Notes under the pieces: generated by a model
Told to the model about the DNA's origin: nothing
What the model saw: only the letters and a program-made list of their open reading frames with translations
Databases searched by the model: none
Position numbers and translations under genes: made by a program
NCBI GenBank assembly: GCA_035555975.1
Contig: DATMFV010000100.1
Span: 62,001 to 126,000, forward strand
Direction: 5' to 3'
Source: DATMFV01 sp035555975
GTDB lineage: Bacteria; Verrucomicrobiota; Verrucomicrobiia; Chthoniobacterales; Chthoniobacteraceae
Length of the DNA: 64,000 nucleotides
In this document: positions 17,707 to 26,272 of the stretch, piece after piece
Layout: every line of letters starts with the position of its first letter
How positions within the stretch are numbered: position 1 is the stretch's first letter

Positions 17707-20700
17707 TCACGGCCTCCCCTGGGAAAGGTGTCGGCTTTTGAGCGCATCGCCGACTTTGTAGAGCGCGGGCTGGTGGAAGGCGATGGTGTGGCCGCTGGGT
17801 TGAGCCGGGGCATTGAGGAGGATGGCCATGGAGCGCGCTTCTTCGGGGACGCTGAAAACCACGGAGACCTCCTGCCAGTCGCCGTTGGGCGGCGGGCATT
17901 CCTGGTCGACCGGGGGCTGCGCCAGCCACCGGCCATCGGCATCTTTCCAGCGGACCAGCAGGCTGCCCGGTTCATCGCCCTTCGCCTGCCGGACCGCCAG
18001 GCGAATCCGGTAACGCTCTCCGGGCCGGACGGCCCGATGGCGAAGGTAGCAACCCTTGTAGTCGTTCTGTCCGATGAGCATGGCCGGGCGGCCATCAGGG
18101 GTTCCCTCCGTGGAGACATCAAACCGCGTCACCGAACGCGGGAATTTCCAGGTATACCATCCCGGGAAAACGTCGCTGATCTTTTCCCAGTCTTCGGGGA
18201 TGGAGCCCGCGTTTTCGCCCTTCTGGAAGAAGAGGTTTTGCGGCCCTTCGGCGATCTGTTGTTTCTCCTGCAAATGGCTTTCAATCAGGAAACGGACCTC
18301 GGCGGAGCGGACGCGGGCCAGCTCGCTTTTCAGGAAGGCGTCCGAGCCTTCCCCCAGTTGCCGGTCGGTCAGATGCAGGAACCGGTCAACGGCGATTTCC
18401 AGTTCCGGGCGCAGCCCGATCCGTTCCACCGACTTGAAGCTCCGGAGATCGCCCCGGGAAAAGATGGCCTCTTCCTCCTCCGGCGAAAGGTGGTAGTCTT
18501 TGATCTCCTGAAAGGTGGCATAGGCGGCGGCGACCGGTCGATCCCAGCCATCCTCCCCGGCCTTGAGTTTTTCGACCTGGCGGACCAGAAGATGGGCACG
18601 GACATACTTTTCCGACAGGCTCCATAGCTTGTCAAAAAGCTCCAGGCGTTGACCATGGGGGTTCTCTCCCGCGAGGGAACGCGCTTCCCCGATCAGGCGG
18701 CGGATCTTTTCGAGATCGGCTTCCGTGTAATTCTCCAGTTGCCTGCGGTTTTTCCAGTCGGCAAAGGGAAAGAGCGGGTTCTCCTTGCGGGAATAGACCG
18801 CTTCCAGGTGTTCGAAGAGGCGCTGCATCGGCACCGCCGCCGGTCCGTAAAAGTTCTGGAAATAGTCCGCCAGCAGCGCGTCCACGGAAGCGTTCAGATC
18901 CCACGCCACTTCATTGAGGACGTATTGCCGTGCGCCGTCGAAGTACCAGGAGAGGATATACGATTCGACCCAGAGGCTTTTGAGCCCATGTTGCCGGGCG
19001 TATTCGTTCCAGTGATCGGCCATCAGGTGAGGGTAGTGTCGCGGGACGACCTGGCCGCTTCCATAGAGGTAGTCATAGAGGCCGAACTGCCTGGCCCCGG
19101 CTTTTCGCCACGCTTCGATGTCGCCGAGACGCCCTTTCTTGATATTGGTGACTTCGACCAGCAGGTTGTCTTCCAGCGTGATCCCTTTTGGCGGGCTGGC
19201 CGCGCCGGCGTAGGCGATGAAGGCGACGTATTTTCCCGGAAACGCTTTTTTGGCCAGTTTTGCCGTGGCGTTGTAGAAGGGGATGTACTGGTTGTGGAAG
19301 GTTTCCTTGAGGCGGGTGCATTCAGGGCAGCGGCAATCGCCGCCGCCGTCGTTGACCCCGAGCGGAAAACCGAGCGCCTGCGGGTTCTGTGCAAAGTAAT
19401 CCCTGGCCCATTCGATGACCAGGCCGGGAAGGTCGGGGTTGCTGACGCACGGCTGCCAGGTGCCGTGTTGTTTTTCATCGGGGATGAAGCGCTTGCCGTC
19501 GTACATCGGGAAGTACTCGGGATGATCCCGGGCATACCTGGCCGGGGAGATGATCTTGCCGAGAACATGGGTGGCATTGAGCGTGGTGCGCCAGCTTCGG
19601 GTGAAGCCGAAATTGCCCTTGTGCAGCCCGGCATTGGTATAGGAGGGAATATCGGGCTCTTCCCGGAGATCGAGCTTTTCGGGGAGGGAAAGGACGGCCT
19701 GTTTCGGAATCACCTCGCCGAGCCGGCCCGGCGCGAAGAAACGGTAGCCGATCCGGCGCTTGAGCAGGTCGTAAACGGCGTAGAGATCGGCATGGCGGTT
19801 GTTTCCGGCGAGGACGAGGTGGTTTGCGTCAACCAGCTTCAGGTAATAGCCAAACGGGTGCAGGGAGGCAAAATCGAGCCCGAGGGTTTCCACATACGGG
19901 GTCCGCCCGATGTGGATCTGCAACAGGGGCGTTTCGGTTTGAGGCTCGCGGGAGAGCGGTTTTTTGCCCAGGGAGGCCTCGAGGTAACGGGAAAGGGTCT
20001 CCGCAGCCTCGTGACTTTGGTCCGCGGCAACCAGCACGATCGGGAGTTCGCCGGTTCCCACCTTTGCATGGGCGGTGTCGGCAACCTTCCGGCGCAGGGA
20101 GGCTTCCAACGTCATTTTCGGACCGAAGAGGGCTTCGGGGTCGGGCGGGGAGGCGAGCGCCGCGCGGAGGAAGTTCGCCACCATGGTATGCAGCGAACGG
20201 GTCGCTTCGCTTTCCCGCTCCTCCGGGCTCTGCGATTTTCTGGCAAGGTCGGCGGCAAGGTAGATCACGCCCCCCTTGCCGACCCGATGAACCAGAACGC
20301 GGGCCCGCTCGGGCGTGCCGACCAGGGAACGGGCGGTGGTCAGTTGCGTCAACCCCGGTTCCGGCTCATCGGCGAACCAGGCCGGGTCGCCAAGGTGGGC
20401 GAGGGCGGGGTGGCCGGGGTCGAGCACCTGCCCGGAGAGGCGGCCATAGAAATACCTTCGCGCCCCGAGCCACTTTTCCGCCCGGCTCAGGTCCATGGTC
20501 TTTTCCGGATCGCCCGCCATGCCCCCGATGGCGAGGGTGTTGATCAGGAGGACGCCCCCGTTGCGGAGGTAGTGATGGACGGCTTCATGTTGCTCCCCGG
20601 TGAGAGGGCGGGGCCGCGCTTCGGTGATGATCACCAGCCGATACGGTTCAAAAGCATCGACCGGGACGGTATCGGGCGTCTCCCCTTCGGGCAGGAGGGC

Positions 20701-20865
20701 GGCCTCCACCTCGAAGTCGCGTTCCAGCAAGGTTTTCCACGCTTTCGCCCGCCAACCCCAGACGCCGACTTCCTGCGCCGGAGCGTGCATCGCAAAAAGG
20801 AGAAACAACACAGCAAAAGCCGCCGCCAATGGAGTCCCGGTTCGGGAGATGGGGAGGTGATTCAC
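17707..20865 (-). CDS. Large DUF4838-type secreted protein (module 2, first)
   Basis: A 1052-residue protein beginning with GTG at 20865; the signal peptide MNHLPISRTGTPLAAAFAVL nearly repeats that of the PEP-CTERM gene at 14703, which fixes the start. Order: an amidotransferase/ThuA-like region at about 35-180 (YRLVIITEARPRPLTGEQHE, HHYLRNGGVLLINT), a GH20b-like domain at 255-400 (YDLLKRRIGYRFFAPGRLGE), DUF4838 at about 410-700 with GVNDGGGDCRCPEC, a helical part, and a C-terminal jelly roll at about 890-1040 (YKGCYLRHRAVRPGERYRIR). It is first in an operon with the second DUF4838 gene and the pseudopilin. An AraC-type operator lies 37 nt upstream. Confidence 0.82.
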   Translation of the reverse strand: MNHLPISRTGTPLAAAFAVLFLLFAMHAPAQEVGVWGWRAKAWKTLLERDFEVEAALLPEGETPDTVPVDAFEPYRLVIITEARPRPLTGEQHEAVHHYLRNGGVLLINTLAIGGMAGDPEKTMDLSRAEKWLGARRYFYGRLSGQVLDPGHPALAHLGDPAWFADEPEPGLTQLTTARSLVGTPERARVLVHRVGKGGVIYLAADLARKSQSPEERESEATRSLHTMVANFLRAALASPPDPEALFGPKMTLEASLRRKVADTAHAKVGTGELPIVLVAADQSHEAAETLSRYLEASLGKKPLSREPQTETPLLQIHIGRTPYVETLGLDFASLHPFGYYLKLVDANHLVLAGNNRHADLYAVYDLLKRRIGYRFFAPGRLGEVIPKQAVLSLPEKLDLREEPDIPSYTNAGLHKGNFGFTRSWRTTLNATHVLGKIISPARYARDHPEYFPMYDGKRFIPDEKQHGTWQPCVSNPDLPGLVIEWARDYFAQNPQALGFPLGVNDGGGDCRCPECTRLKETFHNQYIPFYNATAKLAKKAFPGKYVAFIAYAGAASPPKGITLEDNLLVEVTNIKKGRLGDIEAWRKAGARQFGLYDYLYGSGQVVPRHYPHLMADHWNEYARQHGLKSLWVESYILSWYFDGARQYVLNEVAWDLNASVDALLADYFQNFYGPAAVPMQRLFEHLEAVYSRKENPLFPFADWKNRRQLENYTEADLEKIRRLIGEARSLAGENPHGQRLELFDKLWSLSEKYVRAHLLVRQVEKLKAGEDGWDRPVAAAYATFQEIKDYHLSPEEEEAIFSRGDLRSFKSVERIGLRPELEIAVDRFLHLTDRQLGEGSDAFLKSELARVRSAEVRFLIESHLQEKQQIAEGPQNLFFQKGENAGSIPEDWEKISDVFPGWYTWKFPRSVTRFDVSTEGTPDGRPAMLIGQNDYKGCYLRHRAVRPGERYRIRLAVRQAKGDEPGSLLVRWKDADGRWLAQPPVDQECPPPNGDWQEVSVVFSVPEEARSMAILLNAPAQPSGHTIAFHQPALYKVGDALKSRHLSQGRP

Positions 20866-20902
20866 AAGGTACAGGGTAGCCTTCTTTCACGGGCGCTCCA
20901 TG

Positions 20903-20938
20903 CCAAAGGGTTGCAAATTCCGCTCAAAGCGTTGCAAA
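20903..20938 (-). promoter_or_regulatory. AraC-type direct-repeat operator, copy 2 (module 2)
   Basis: On the plus strand CCAAAGGGTTGCAAA (20903-20917) and TCAAAGCGTTGCAAA (20924-20938) repeat directly with a 21-bp period. The near edge is 37 nt from the GTG at 20865, the same distance as in copy 1. The distal half-site is identical to that of copy 1. Confidence 0.75.
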
Positions 20939-20985
20939 AACGCCGGGAAACGCCGCAGCGCACCGCCGGGGCACGGTTTTGGCCC

Positions 20986-22323
20986 TTATCCCCAGCGCAA
21001 TGCCTCGATCGGGTCGAGCCGCGATGCCTTGAAGGCCGGGTAGAGGCCGGAGAGGATGCCGATGGCGACGGCGAAGCCGAAGGCGATGGAGACGGCGGTG
21101 AGCGTGATGACCGGCGCGTTTTCCGCAGGCGAAATCAGCACGAGGAATTTCAGCACGCCGAGCGAGGTGAGCAGCCCGAGCAGGCCGCCGATCACCCCGA
21201 TGACCGCGCTTTCGACGACGATCTGCACGAAAATGTCGCGTTGTCGCGCCCCGATCGCCCGGCGCACGCCGATTTCCCGAATCCGTTCGGTAATGCTGGC
21301 GAGCATGATGTTGGTGATCCCGATGCCCCCGACCAGCAGGCTGATCCCGGCGATCAGGCTGCCGCTGATCCGCGTCGCGCGGACGGAACTCTCGATGTTC
21401 TCGAACCATTCCTCCCGCGTGTCGAACCCGAAGTCGTCGATGCCCCGGTGCGTCCGGTTCAGGACGGTGCGGACCTGTTCGAGCGAATCCTCGAAACGGT
21501 GGAGGTCGAGGACGCGCACGGCGAGCTGGTCGAGCTTGTAATTCGGGCTGCCGTCGGCGTTCTGGGCGCTTTTGAAGTCGTAAAACATCGTGCTGATCGG
21601 GATGACGACGGCGTTGTTCTTCCGGCTGAACGGGTCGTAGTGTCGCGAACTGCGCCGGTGCCCCCGGCGGTTGGCGCGCTCCCGGTTGGCTTCGGTGATC
21701 CCGGCTTCCCTCCGGCGCTTGGCGGAGTCGCTTTCAAAGAAGGGGAACGTCCCGACCACGGTGAACGGGATGTGGTTGATGGAGACCACTTCGCCGACCG
21801 GGTTGAACCCTTCGTCCTCCTGCGGCCAGAGTTCTTCGACCACGGTCGCGCCCAGGACGACGACGCGGTGGGAGTGGTCGAGATCAAGCTGGCAGAGCAT
21901 CCGCCCGTGTTCGATTTCGAACTTTCCGCTCTCCATGAAGTTGGGCACGGTCCCGGTGACGCGGACCCGTTCGGTCAGGTTCAGGCGGGAGAGGGCGGCG
22001 CTCTGGTACGATTCGGGGACGACGAGATCGACCAGCGGCGCACCCCGTTCGAGCGCCTCAACGTCGAGCATCGTCCGCCCCGGCGAAAGGAAGGCGATTT
22101 CCTGCACTTCCTGCGAAGGATCTTTCGGGTCGATGGAGACCCGTTCCACGCCGCCGTTGGCTTCGAGCCGTTCGCGCATGCCGACGGCGATCCCTTCGGT
22201 CAGCGCGAACATCGAAAGGAGGCTCGCCACGCCGAGGATGACGCCGAGCATCGTCAGAAAACTCCGGAATTTGTGCGCGGAGATTTCCTTGAGACCGATG
22301 AGCAGCCCGAGCCAGAAATTCAT
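20986..22323 (-). CDS. MacB-type ABC transporter permease
   Basis: A 445-residue protein. One N-terminal membrane helix (FRSFLTMLGVILGVASLLSM), a large periplasmic domain (MacB_PCD type, about 45-310) and three C-terminal helices (ISGSLIAGISLLVGGIGITN, then SAVIGVIGGLLGLLTSLGVL, then a final VSIAFGFAVAIGILSGLYPA) with the FtsX-family ending RLDPIEALRWG. It couples to the ATPase encoded just upstream and the membrane-fusion protein before it, forming a MacAB-like efflux or lipoprotein/peptide export machine. A basic insert (REAGITEANRERANRRGHRR) lies in the periplasmic domain. The ATG at 22323 overlaps the ATPase stop by 4 nt. The substrate is not known. Confidence 0.9.
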   Translation of the reverse strand: MNFWLGLLIGLKEISAHKFRSFLTMLGVILGVASLLSMFALTEGIAVGMRERLEANGGVERVSIDPKDPSQEVQEIAFLSPGRTMLDVEALERGAPLVDLVVPESYQSAALSRLNLTERVRVTGTVPNFMESGKFEIEHGRMLCQLDLDHSHRVVVLGATVVEELWPQEDEGFNPVGEVVSINHIPFTVVGTFPFFESDSAKRRREAGITEANRERANRRGHRRSSRHYDPFSRKNNAVVIPISTMFYDFKSAQNADGSPNYKLDQLAVRVLDLHRFEDSLEQVRTVLNRTHRGIDDFGFDTREEWFENIESSVRATRISGSLIAGISLLVGGIGITNIMLASITERIREIGVRRAIGARQRDIFVQIVVESAVIGVIGGLLGLLTSLGVLKFLVLISPAENAPVITLTAVSIAFGFAVAIGILSGLYPAFKASRLDPIEALRWG

Positions 22324-23054
22324 GCGGCCCCCTCCCCGGCGGGCCGGCCGATGAGCGGTGCGGTATTGGAGACGGCGGCTTCCGCGCCGAGACGAATCCT
22401 GCCGTCGCGCATTTCGATCCGGCGCGGCAGCCGGGCGGCGATCGAGTTGTCGTGCGTGACGATGACGATCGTGCTCCCGGCTTCGCTCAGGTCGCGGAAA
22501 AGGGAGAGGATTGCCTCGCCGGTGTGCGAGTCGAGGTTGCCGGTCGGTTCGTCGGCAAAGATGATCTTGGGGCGGTTGACCAGCGCGCGGGCGATGGCGA
22601 CCCGCTGGCATTGCCCGCCGCTGAGTTGCAGCGGGTTGTTGTGGACGCGATGGGTCAGGTCGACCCGTTCGATCGCCTCCAGCGCCCGTTCGCGCCGGAC
22701 ACGGCCCGGCACCCCGGCGTAAACCATCGGCAGTTCGACGTTGCGCAACACGTCGAACTTCGGCAGGAGGTTGAACGACTGGAAGACGAAGCCGATCCGG
22801 GTGTTGCGCATGGCGGCGAGCTGGTCGTTGGTCGCCTTGGAGACATCGACCCCGTCGATCACCAGCCGCCCGCTGGTCGGCGTGTCCAGACAGCCGAGCA
22901 GGTGCATCAGGGTCGATTTCCCCGAGCCGCTCGGGCCGATGATCGCCAGGAATTCGCCGCTTTCGATATTGAGCGAAACGCGGTCGAGCGCGACGATCTG
23001 CTGATCGCCCACGCGGTAATGTTTGGAGATGTCGGTCAGTTCAACCAGCGCCAT
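22320..23054 (-). CDS. ABC transporter ATP-binding protein, MacB/LolD type
   Basis: A 244-residue ATPase. Walker A is GPSGSGKST (about 40-48), the Q-loop lies in FVFQSFNLLPKF, the signature is LSGGQCQRVAIARAL, Walker B is IIFADEPT, and the H-loop is VTHD. These are the features of the MacB/LolD/FtsE subgroup. The gene is in the middle of an adaptor-ATPase-permease operon (23073-24158, then this, then 20986-22323), 18 nt behind the adaptor and overlapping the permease by 4 nt. Confidence 0.95.
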   Translation of the reverse strand: MALVELTDISKHYRVGDQQIVALDRVSLNIESGEFLAIIGPSGSGKSTLMHLLGCLDTPTSGRLVIDGVDVSKATNDQLAAMRNTRIGFVFQSFNLLPKFDVLRNVELPMVYAGVPGRVRRERALEAIERVDLTHRVHNNPLQLSGGQCQRVAIARALVNRPKIIFADEPTGNLDSHTGEAILSLFRDLSEAGSTIVIVTHDNSIAARLPRRIEMRDGRIRLGAEAAVSNTAPLIGRPAGEGAA

Positions 23055-23072
23055 GTTGCCGTGCCGTCGGGT

Positions 23073-24158
23073 TTACGATTTCTTCTCCAGCAGCCGGGGC
23101 TCGATCATCAGGACCCGTTCGCCCGGTTTGAGGCCGGTGAGGATCTGGGCGTAGTCAAAGCTCAGGACGCCGATGGTCACTTCGCGCGGTTCCGGCCGGG
23201 CTTCGCCGTCGAGCACGTAGACGATGCGGCGGTCATCCTCCGCCTTGAAGACGGCGGAAACCGGGACGGAAACGGCATCCGGGGCTTCGGCGACCGGGAT
23301 GCTCATCTTGACGGTCATCCCCGGGCGGAGCCGTTCCGTCGGGTTGAGGATCGACGCCTTGACCTGAAACCCCTTGATCCCGCTTTTGACGCTCGCCACC
23401 GGCGCGATGAAGGTGATCTCGCCCTTCATCGGTTCGTCGCGGACCGCTTCGACCCGCATCGTCACCTGGTTGCCGACCTTGAGCCGGGTGACGTCGATCT
23501 GGTTGACGTGGGTTTCAAGCAGCAGCTTGGAGAGGTCGGCCACGGTCATGAGCGTGGTGCCGGAGTTGACGCTCGCGGCGCTGATGACCACCTGCCCTTC
23601 GACGACGTTGACGTTGAGGAGCGTGCCCGAAATGGGCGAGGTGATCTTGGTCTTCGCCAGCTTGTCCTCCACCGTCTGGAGCTGGCTCTTGACCCGCAGG
23701 AGACCGTTTTTGGCGATGTCGAGGTCGCTGGTCACGTGGTCGAAGTTCTCCTTCGTGACGAGGCTGCGCTCGAAAAGCTCCTCCGCACGGTCGTAGTTCG
23801 ACTGGGCGCGGTCAACGGAAAGCTGCGCCCCGGCGAGCTGGGTCATGACGCTCGCCTTTTCGTTGAGCAGGTCGGTGTCGTCGATCTCGCAGAGGAGGTC
23901 GCCCCGTTGGACCTCCTGCCCTTCGGTGACATAGAGCTTCTTGATCTTCCCGCCGACTTCCGATTTGACCTCCGGCTGCGCTTCCGGGGCGACATCGCCG
24001 GAGACTTCGATGCTGAAACGGATGTCGCGCCGGTCGGCTTCGGCCACGTAGCGTTCGGGCGGGCCTTCCACGCGCTGGTGGTTGAGGATCTGGGGGTAGA
24101 GCCAATACCCCGCCGCTCCGAGGGCGGCGAGCGTGGCGATGGCCAGGAAGGATTTCAT
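23073..24158 (-). CDS. Periplasmic adaptor (membrane-fusion) protein, MacA/HlyD type
   Basis: A 361-residue protein with an N-terminal anchor or signal helix (FLAIATLAALGAAGYWL). It has the first lipoyl half (SEVGGKIKKLYVTEGQEVQRGD), a coiled-coil hairpin at about 95-160 (LNEKASVMTQLAGAQLSVDR), the second lipoyl half (TKITSPISGTLLNVNVVEGQ), a beta-barrel domain, and a membrane-proximal domain ending GLKPGERVLMIE. It bridges the MacB-like transporter to an outer-membrane channel; no TolC-like gene is present in the window. It is the first gene of the three-gene export operon. Confidence 0.92.
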   Translation of the reverse strand: MKSFLAIATLAALGAAGYWLYPQILNHQRVEGPPERYVAEADRRDIRFSIEVSGDVAPEAQPEVKSEVGGKIKKLYVTEGQEVQRGDLLCEIDDTDLLNEKASVMTQLAGAQLSVDRAQSNYDRAEELFERSLVTKENFDHVTSDLDIAKNGLLRVKSQLQTVEDKLAKTKITSPISGTLLNVNVVEGQVVISAASVNSGTTLMTVADLSKLLLETHVNQIDVTRLKVGNQVTMRVEAVRDEPMKGEITFIAPVASVKSGIKGFQVKASILNPTERLRPGMTVKMSIPVAEAPDAVSVPVSAVFKAEDDRRIVYVLDGEARPEPREVTIGVLSFDYAQILTGLKPGERVLMIEPRLLEKKS

Positions 24159-24226
24159 AAGACGGGGGTCTATTGGTAAACCATCGTTCCCGCTCCCGCA
24201 ACCTTTCGCCTCGCCTTTCGCACCGG

Positions 24227-25021
24227 CTAGCGCCTGCGGCCTTTACGCCCGCGGAGCCAGAACGCCGCTGCCGGGATCGCCACCAGAGCCAGAGCGGACG
24301 GCTCGGGAATGGGGGCGATGTGAAAATGGTTCAGGTTGGTCGAGGAACCCGATCCCGATCCCCCCGCAAGGTAAACGCCGACCTGCCCGGTGGAACGGGT
24401 GGGGGTGAGGTCGGTGTAGCTTGCGGTCAACGTGCCGTCGCCGAGATCGAAGCTGAAGGTGTCGCCCTCCAGAGTGACTGAAAAGCGGTACCAGCCCGTG
24501 GTGGCAGAGGTGAAGCTGGCCTCCTGCGAGAAAATCTGCTGCCCGGCGTCGGGCATGGCCGTAACGCCCACACCTTCATACAGGCGGAAGGTGGCTTTGG
24601 TGGAGCTTAGCTCAACCGTCGCAAGGTAGCCGTTGCCGTCGTTGTCATCCAGGCGCAGAAAAAAGCCGCCGACATTGGCCGGGGTGCGGGAGGTAAAGCG
24701 GAGATCCCCGGAAATGGTGAAATTCGAGAGATCGTTGTTGGCCTGCCCGCCCGCTGTCCCGCCCTTGCCGCCGGTTCCCCCGGTGGAGCTTTGATCAAAG
24801 ACGGCAGCGCCCGTATCCTGCGCGGCACGCAGCCCGAAGTTGACGCCGCCGATCTCGCTGCGCTTGATCCCCGTCAACCCGTTGGTGCGGAAAGATTCAT
24901 CGTAAACCGAATTGGCGTCGAAATCGATCGGGCCGACCGGCAGGAGGGTGGCAGCGCGGGCGGAGCCTGCGAGGAAGCCGAGACCAAGTCCCAGCGCGAC
25001 GATGAGGTGTGTTCTGGTCAT
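24227..25021 (-). CDS. PEP-CTERM sorting-domain surface protein (module 3)
   Basis: A 264-residue secreted protein. Signal peptide MTRTHLIVALGLGLGFLAGS ends ARA. The body reads like a LamG/concanavalin-type jelly roll (SGDLRFTSRTPANVGGFFLR, ATTGWYRFSVTLEGDTFSFD). It ends in PIPEPSALALVAI, a hydrophobic stretch and RGRKGRRR, the exosortase sorting signal. It diverges from the GntR/LacI regulator at 25121, with a 99-nt AT-rich intergenic region of repeated AGTGAAT-like half-sites. Confidence 0.85.
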   Translation of the reverse strand: MTRTHLIVALGLGLGFLAGSARAATLLPVGPIDFDANSVYDESFRTNGLTGIKRSEIGGVNFGLRAAQDTGAAVFDQSSTGGTGGKGGTAGGQANNDLSNFTISGDLRFTSRTPANVGGFFLRLDDNDGNGYLATVELSSTKATFRLYEGVGVTAMPDAGQQIFSQEASFTSATTGWYRFSVTLEGDTFSFDLGDGTLTASYTDLTPTRSTGQVGVYLAGGSGSGSSTNLNHFHIAPIPEPSALALVAIPAAAFWLRGRKGRRR

Positions 25022-25051
25022 GAGAAGTGAAGAAGTGGGTTGGGGGAAGAG

Positions 25052-25106
25052 AGTGAATCAATAAGTGAATTAATATTTGACTATAAATCACTGGATGATT
25101 TACTTT
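25052..25106. promoter_or_regulatory. Half-site cluster and promoter between module 3 PEP-CTERM gene and its regulator
   Basis: AGTGAAT occurs at 25052-25058 and 25064-25070; inverted related copies are AATCACT at 25086-25092 and ATTTACTT ending at 25106. A possible sigma-70 promoter for the plus strand is TTGACT (25077-25082), an 18-nt spacer, then TACTTT (25101-25106). The half-sites surround the -35 element, as expected of an autoregulated divergent operator. The promoter position argues for the regulator start at 25121. Confidence 0.45.
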
Positions 25107-25120
25107 TCAAGAAAAAACCG

Positions 25121-26254
25121 ATGCCGTCTTCGAAAATTCCCCGTATCAAGAACCCGTTCAGCAGGACGCCCGACGAAAGCAAGGCCGACCGGATCTATGC
25201 CCGGATGATCTCCAACATCAAACGGGGCGCCTGGCGCGGGGGCGAGCGGCTCCCGACGGAGAAGGATCTCGCCGCAAACTATGGTGCGGCCCTGCTCACC
25301 CTGCGAAAAGCGATGAAACGCCTTCGTGAAGAGGGGTGGATCACCAGCCGCCGCTATCACGGCACGGTGGTGGTTGACCGCGCCAAACAACCGAGGCAGA
25401 GGGTGGCGGGGCTGGTCGTCCCGATCCGTTCCACGGTTTTTTCCCATCCCATCTACAGTTCGCTGGTGGCCGGTGCGGAGGAGATTTTTGGCGAGATGGG
25501 GTACGCGCTGGAGATCGCCGTCTCCAATCCCGACCTCCCGCTGCAGGAGGAGATTTTTCTCAAGAAAATTGATACCGAGGATGTCAGCGGGTGGCTGGTC
25601 CCGGCCCGTATTTCCGAACGAGCGCAGAAGATGATGGTCAGCCTGAACCGCCCGAGGGTGGTCCTGCATCATCTCAACGAAATGCTGGGCGAACATGCCT
25701 TCCAGAGCGATCAGGAGGCGACGGGGCGCGAGATCTTCGATCACCTTCACCGGCAGGGCTACCGCCGGATCGCCATCATCGCGCCTGAAAGCGCCGCCGT
25801 CTGGACCGAAAAGCTGCTGCGGATCGCCAGCCGGCCCGAAGCGCCGAGGTTTGAGAGCGTTTTTCCGGTTCTGACCTATGATTACGGCGTCGCAGCCGGG
25901 TGTACGGGAGCGAGGACCGCGCTGAAGGAGAAGGGGGCCGATGCCCTGGTTTGCATGGACGACGAACTGGCGCTGGGCACTTATGACGCCATGCGCGAAC
26001 TCGGCTTGAGCACGCCGGAGATCGGCGTGGTCGGCGCGGGGGATTTTCCCTTTGCGGCGAAGCTGACCCCGCCGCTGACGTCGACTTCCTTCCCGTTTTT
26101 CCAGATGGGGCGTGAAGCTGCGCGGTTGCTGGTTGATCTGATCGAGGGGAAGCAGGTCGAGCCGATCGCCCGGAATTTCGGGGCGACCCTGAAGATCAGG
26201 GCTTCCTCGGACCGTTCGCTGGTGACGCAGGACCGGAAGATCGCGGCTCCCTGA
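25121..26254 (+). CDS. GntR/LacI-hybrid transcriptional regulator (module 3)
   Basis: A 377-residue regulator from the ATG at 25121. An ATG at 25040 in the same frame is rejected because a promoter and operator lie between the two. The N-terminal 75 residues form a GntR winged helix (RIYARMISNIKRGAWRGGER, LAANYGAALLTLRKAMKRL, then GWITSRRYHGTVVV). The rest is a LacI-like sensor (VAGLVVPIRSTVFSHPIYSS, DQEATGREIFDHLHRQGYRR, ADALVCMDDELALGTYDAMR). It heads a plus-strand operon with DUF4838, pseudopilin and a second DUF4838 gene, and is 18 nt ahead of the first. Ligand unknown, presumably a sugar. Confidence 0.87.
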   Translation: MPSSKIPRIKNPFSRTPDESKADRIYARMISNIKRGAWRGGERLPTEKDLAANYGAALLTLRKAMKRLREEGWITSRRYHGTVVVDRAKQPRQRVAGLVVPIRSTVFSHPIYSSLVAGAEEIFGEMGYALEIAVSNPDLPLQEEIFLKKIDTEDVSGWLVPARISERAQKMMVSLNRPRVVLHHLNEMLGEHAFQSDQEATGREIFDHLHRQGYRRIAIIAPESAAVWTEKLLRIASRPEAPRFESVFPVLTYDYGVAAGCTGARTALKEKGADALVCMDDELALGTYDAMRELGLSTPEIGVVGAGDFPFAAKLTPPLTSTSFPFFQMGREAARLLVDLIEGKQVEPIARNFGATLKIRASSDRSLVTQDRKIAAP

Positions 26255-26272
26255 TTTCTTTTTTCCCATTCC

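Noticed and set aside
18649..22722. A plus-strand open frame of 1357 codons
   Set aside because: It lies antisense to the DUF4838 gene and the MacB-like genes, has no recognisable domains and biased Arg/Gly/Pro composition; high GC makes such antisense frames common.
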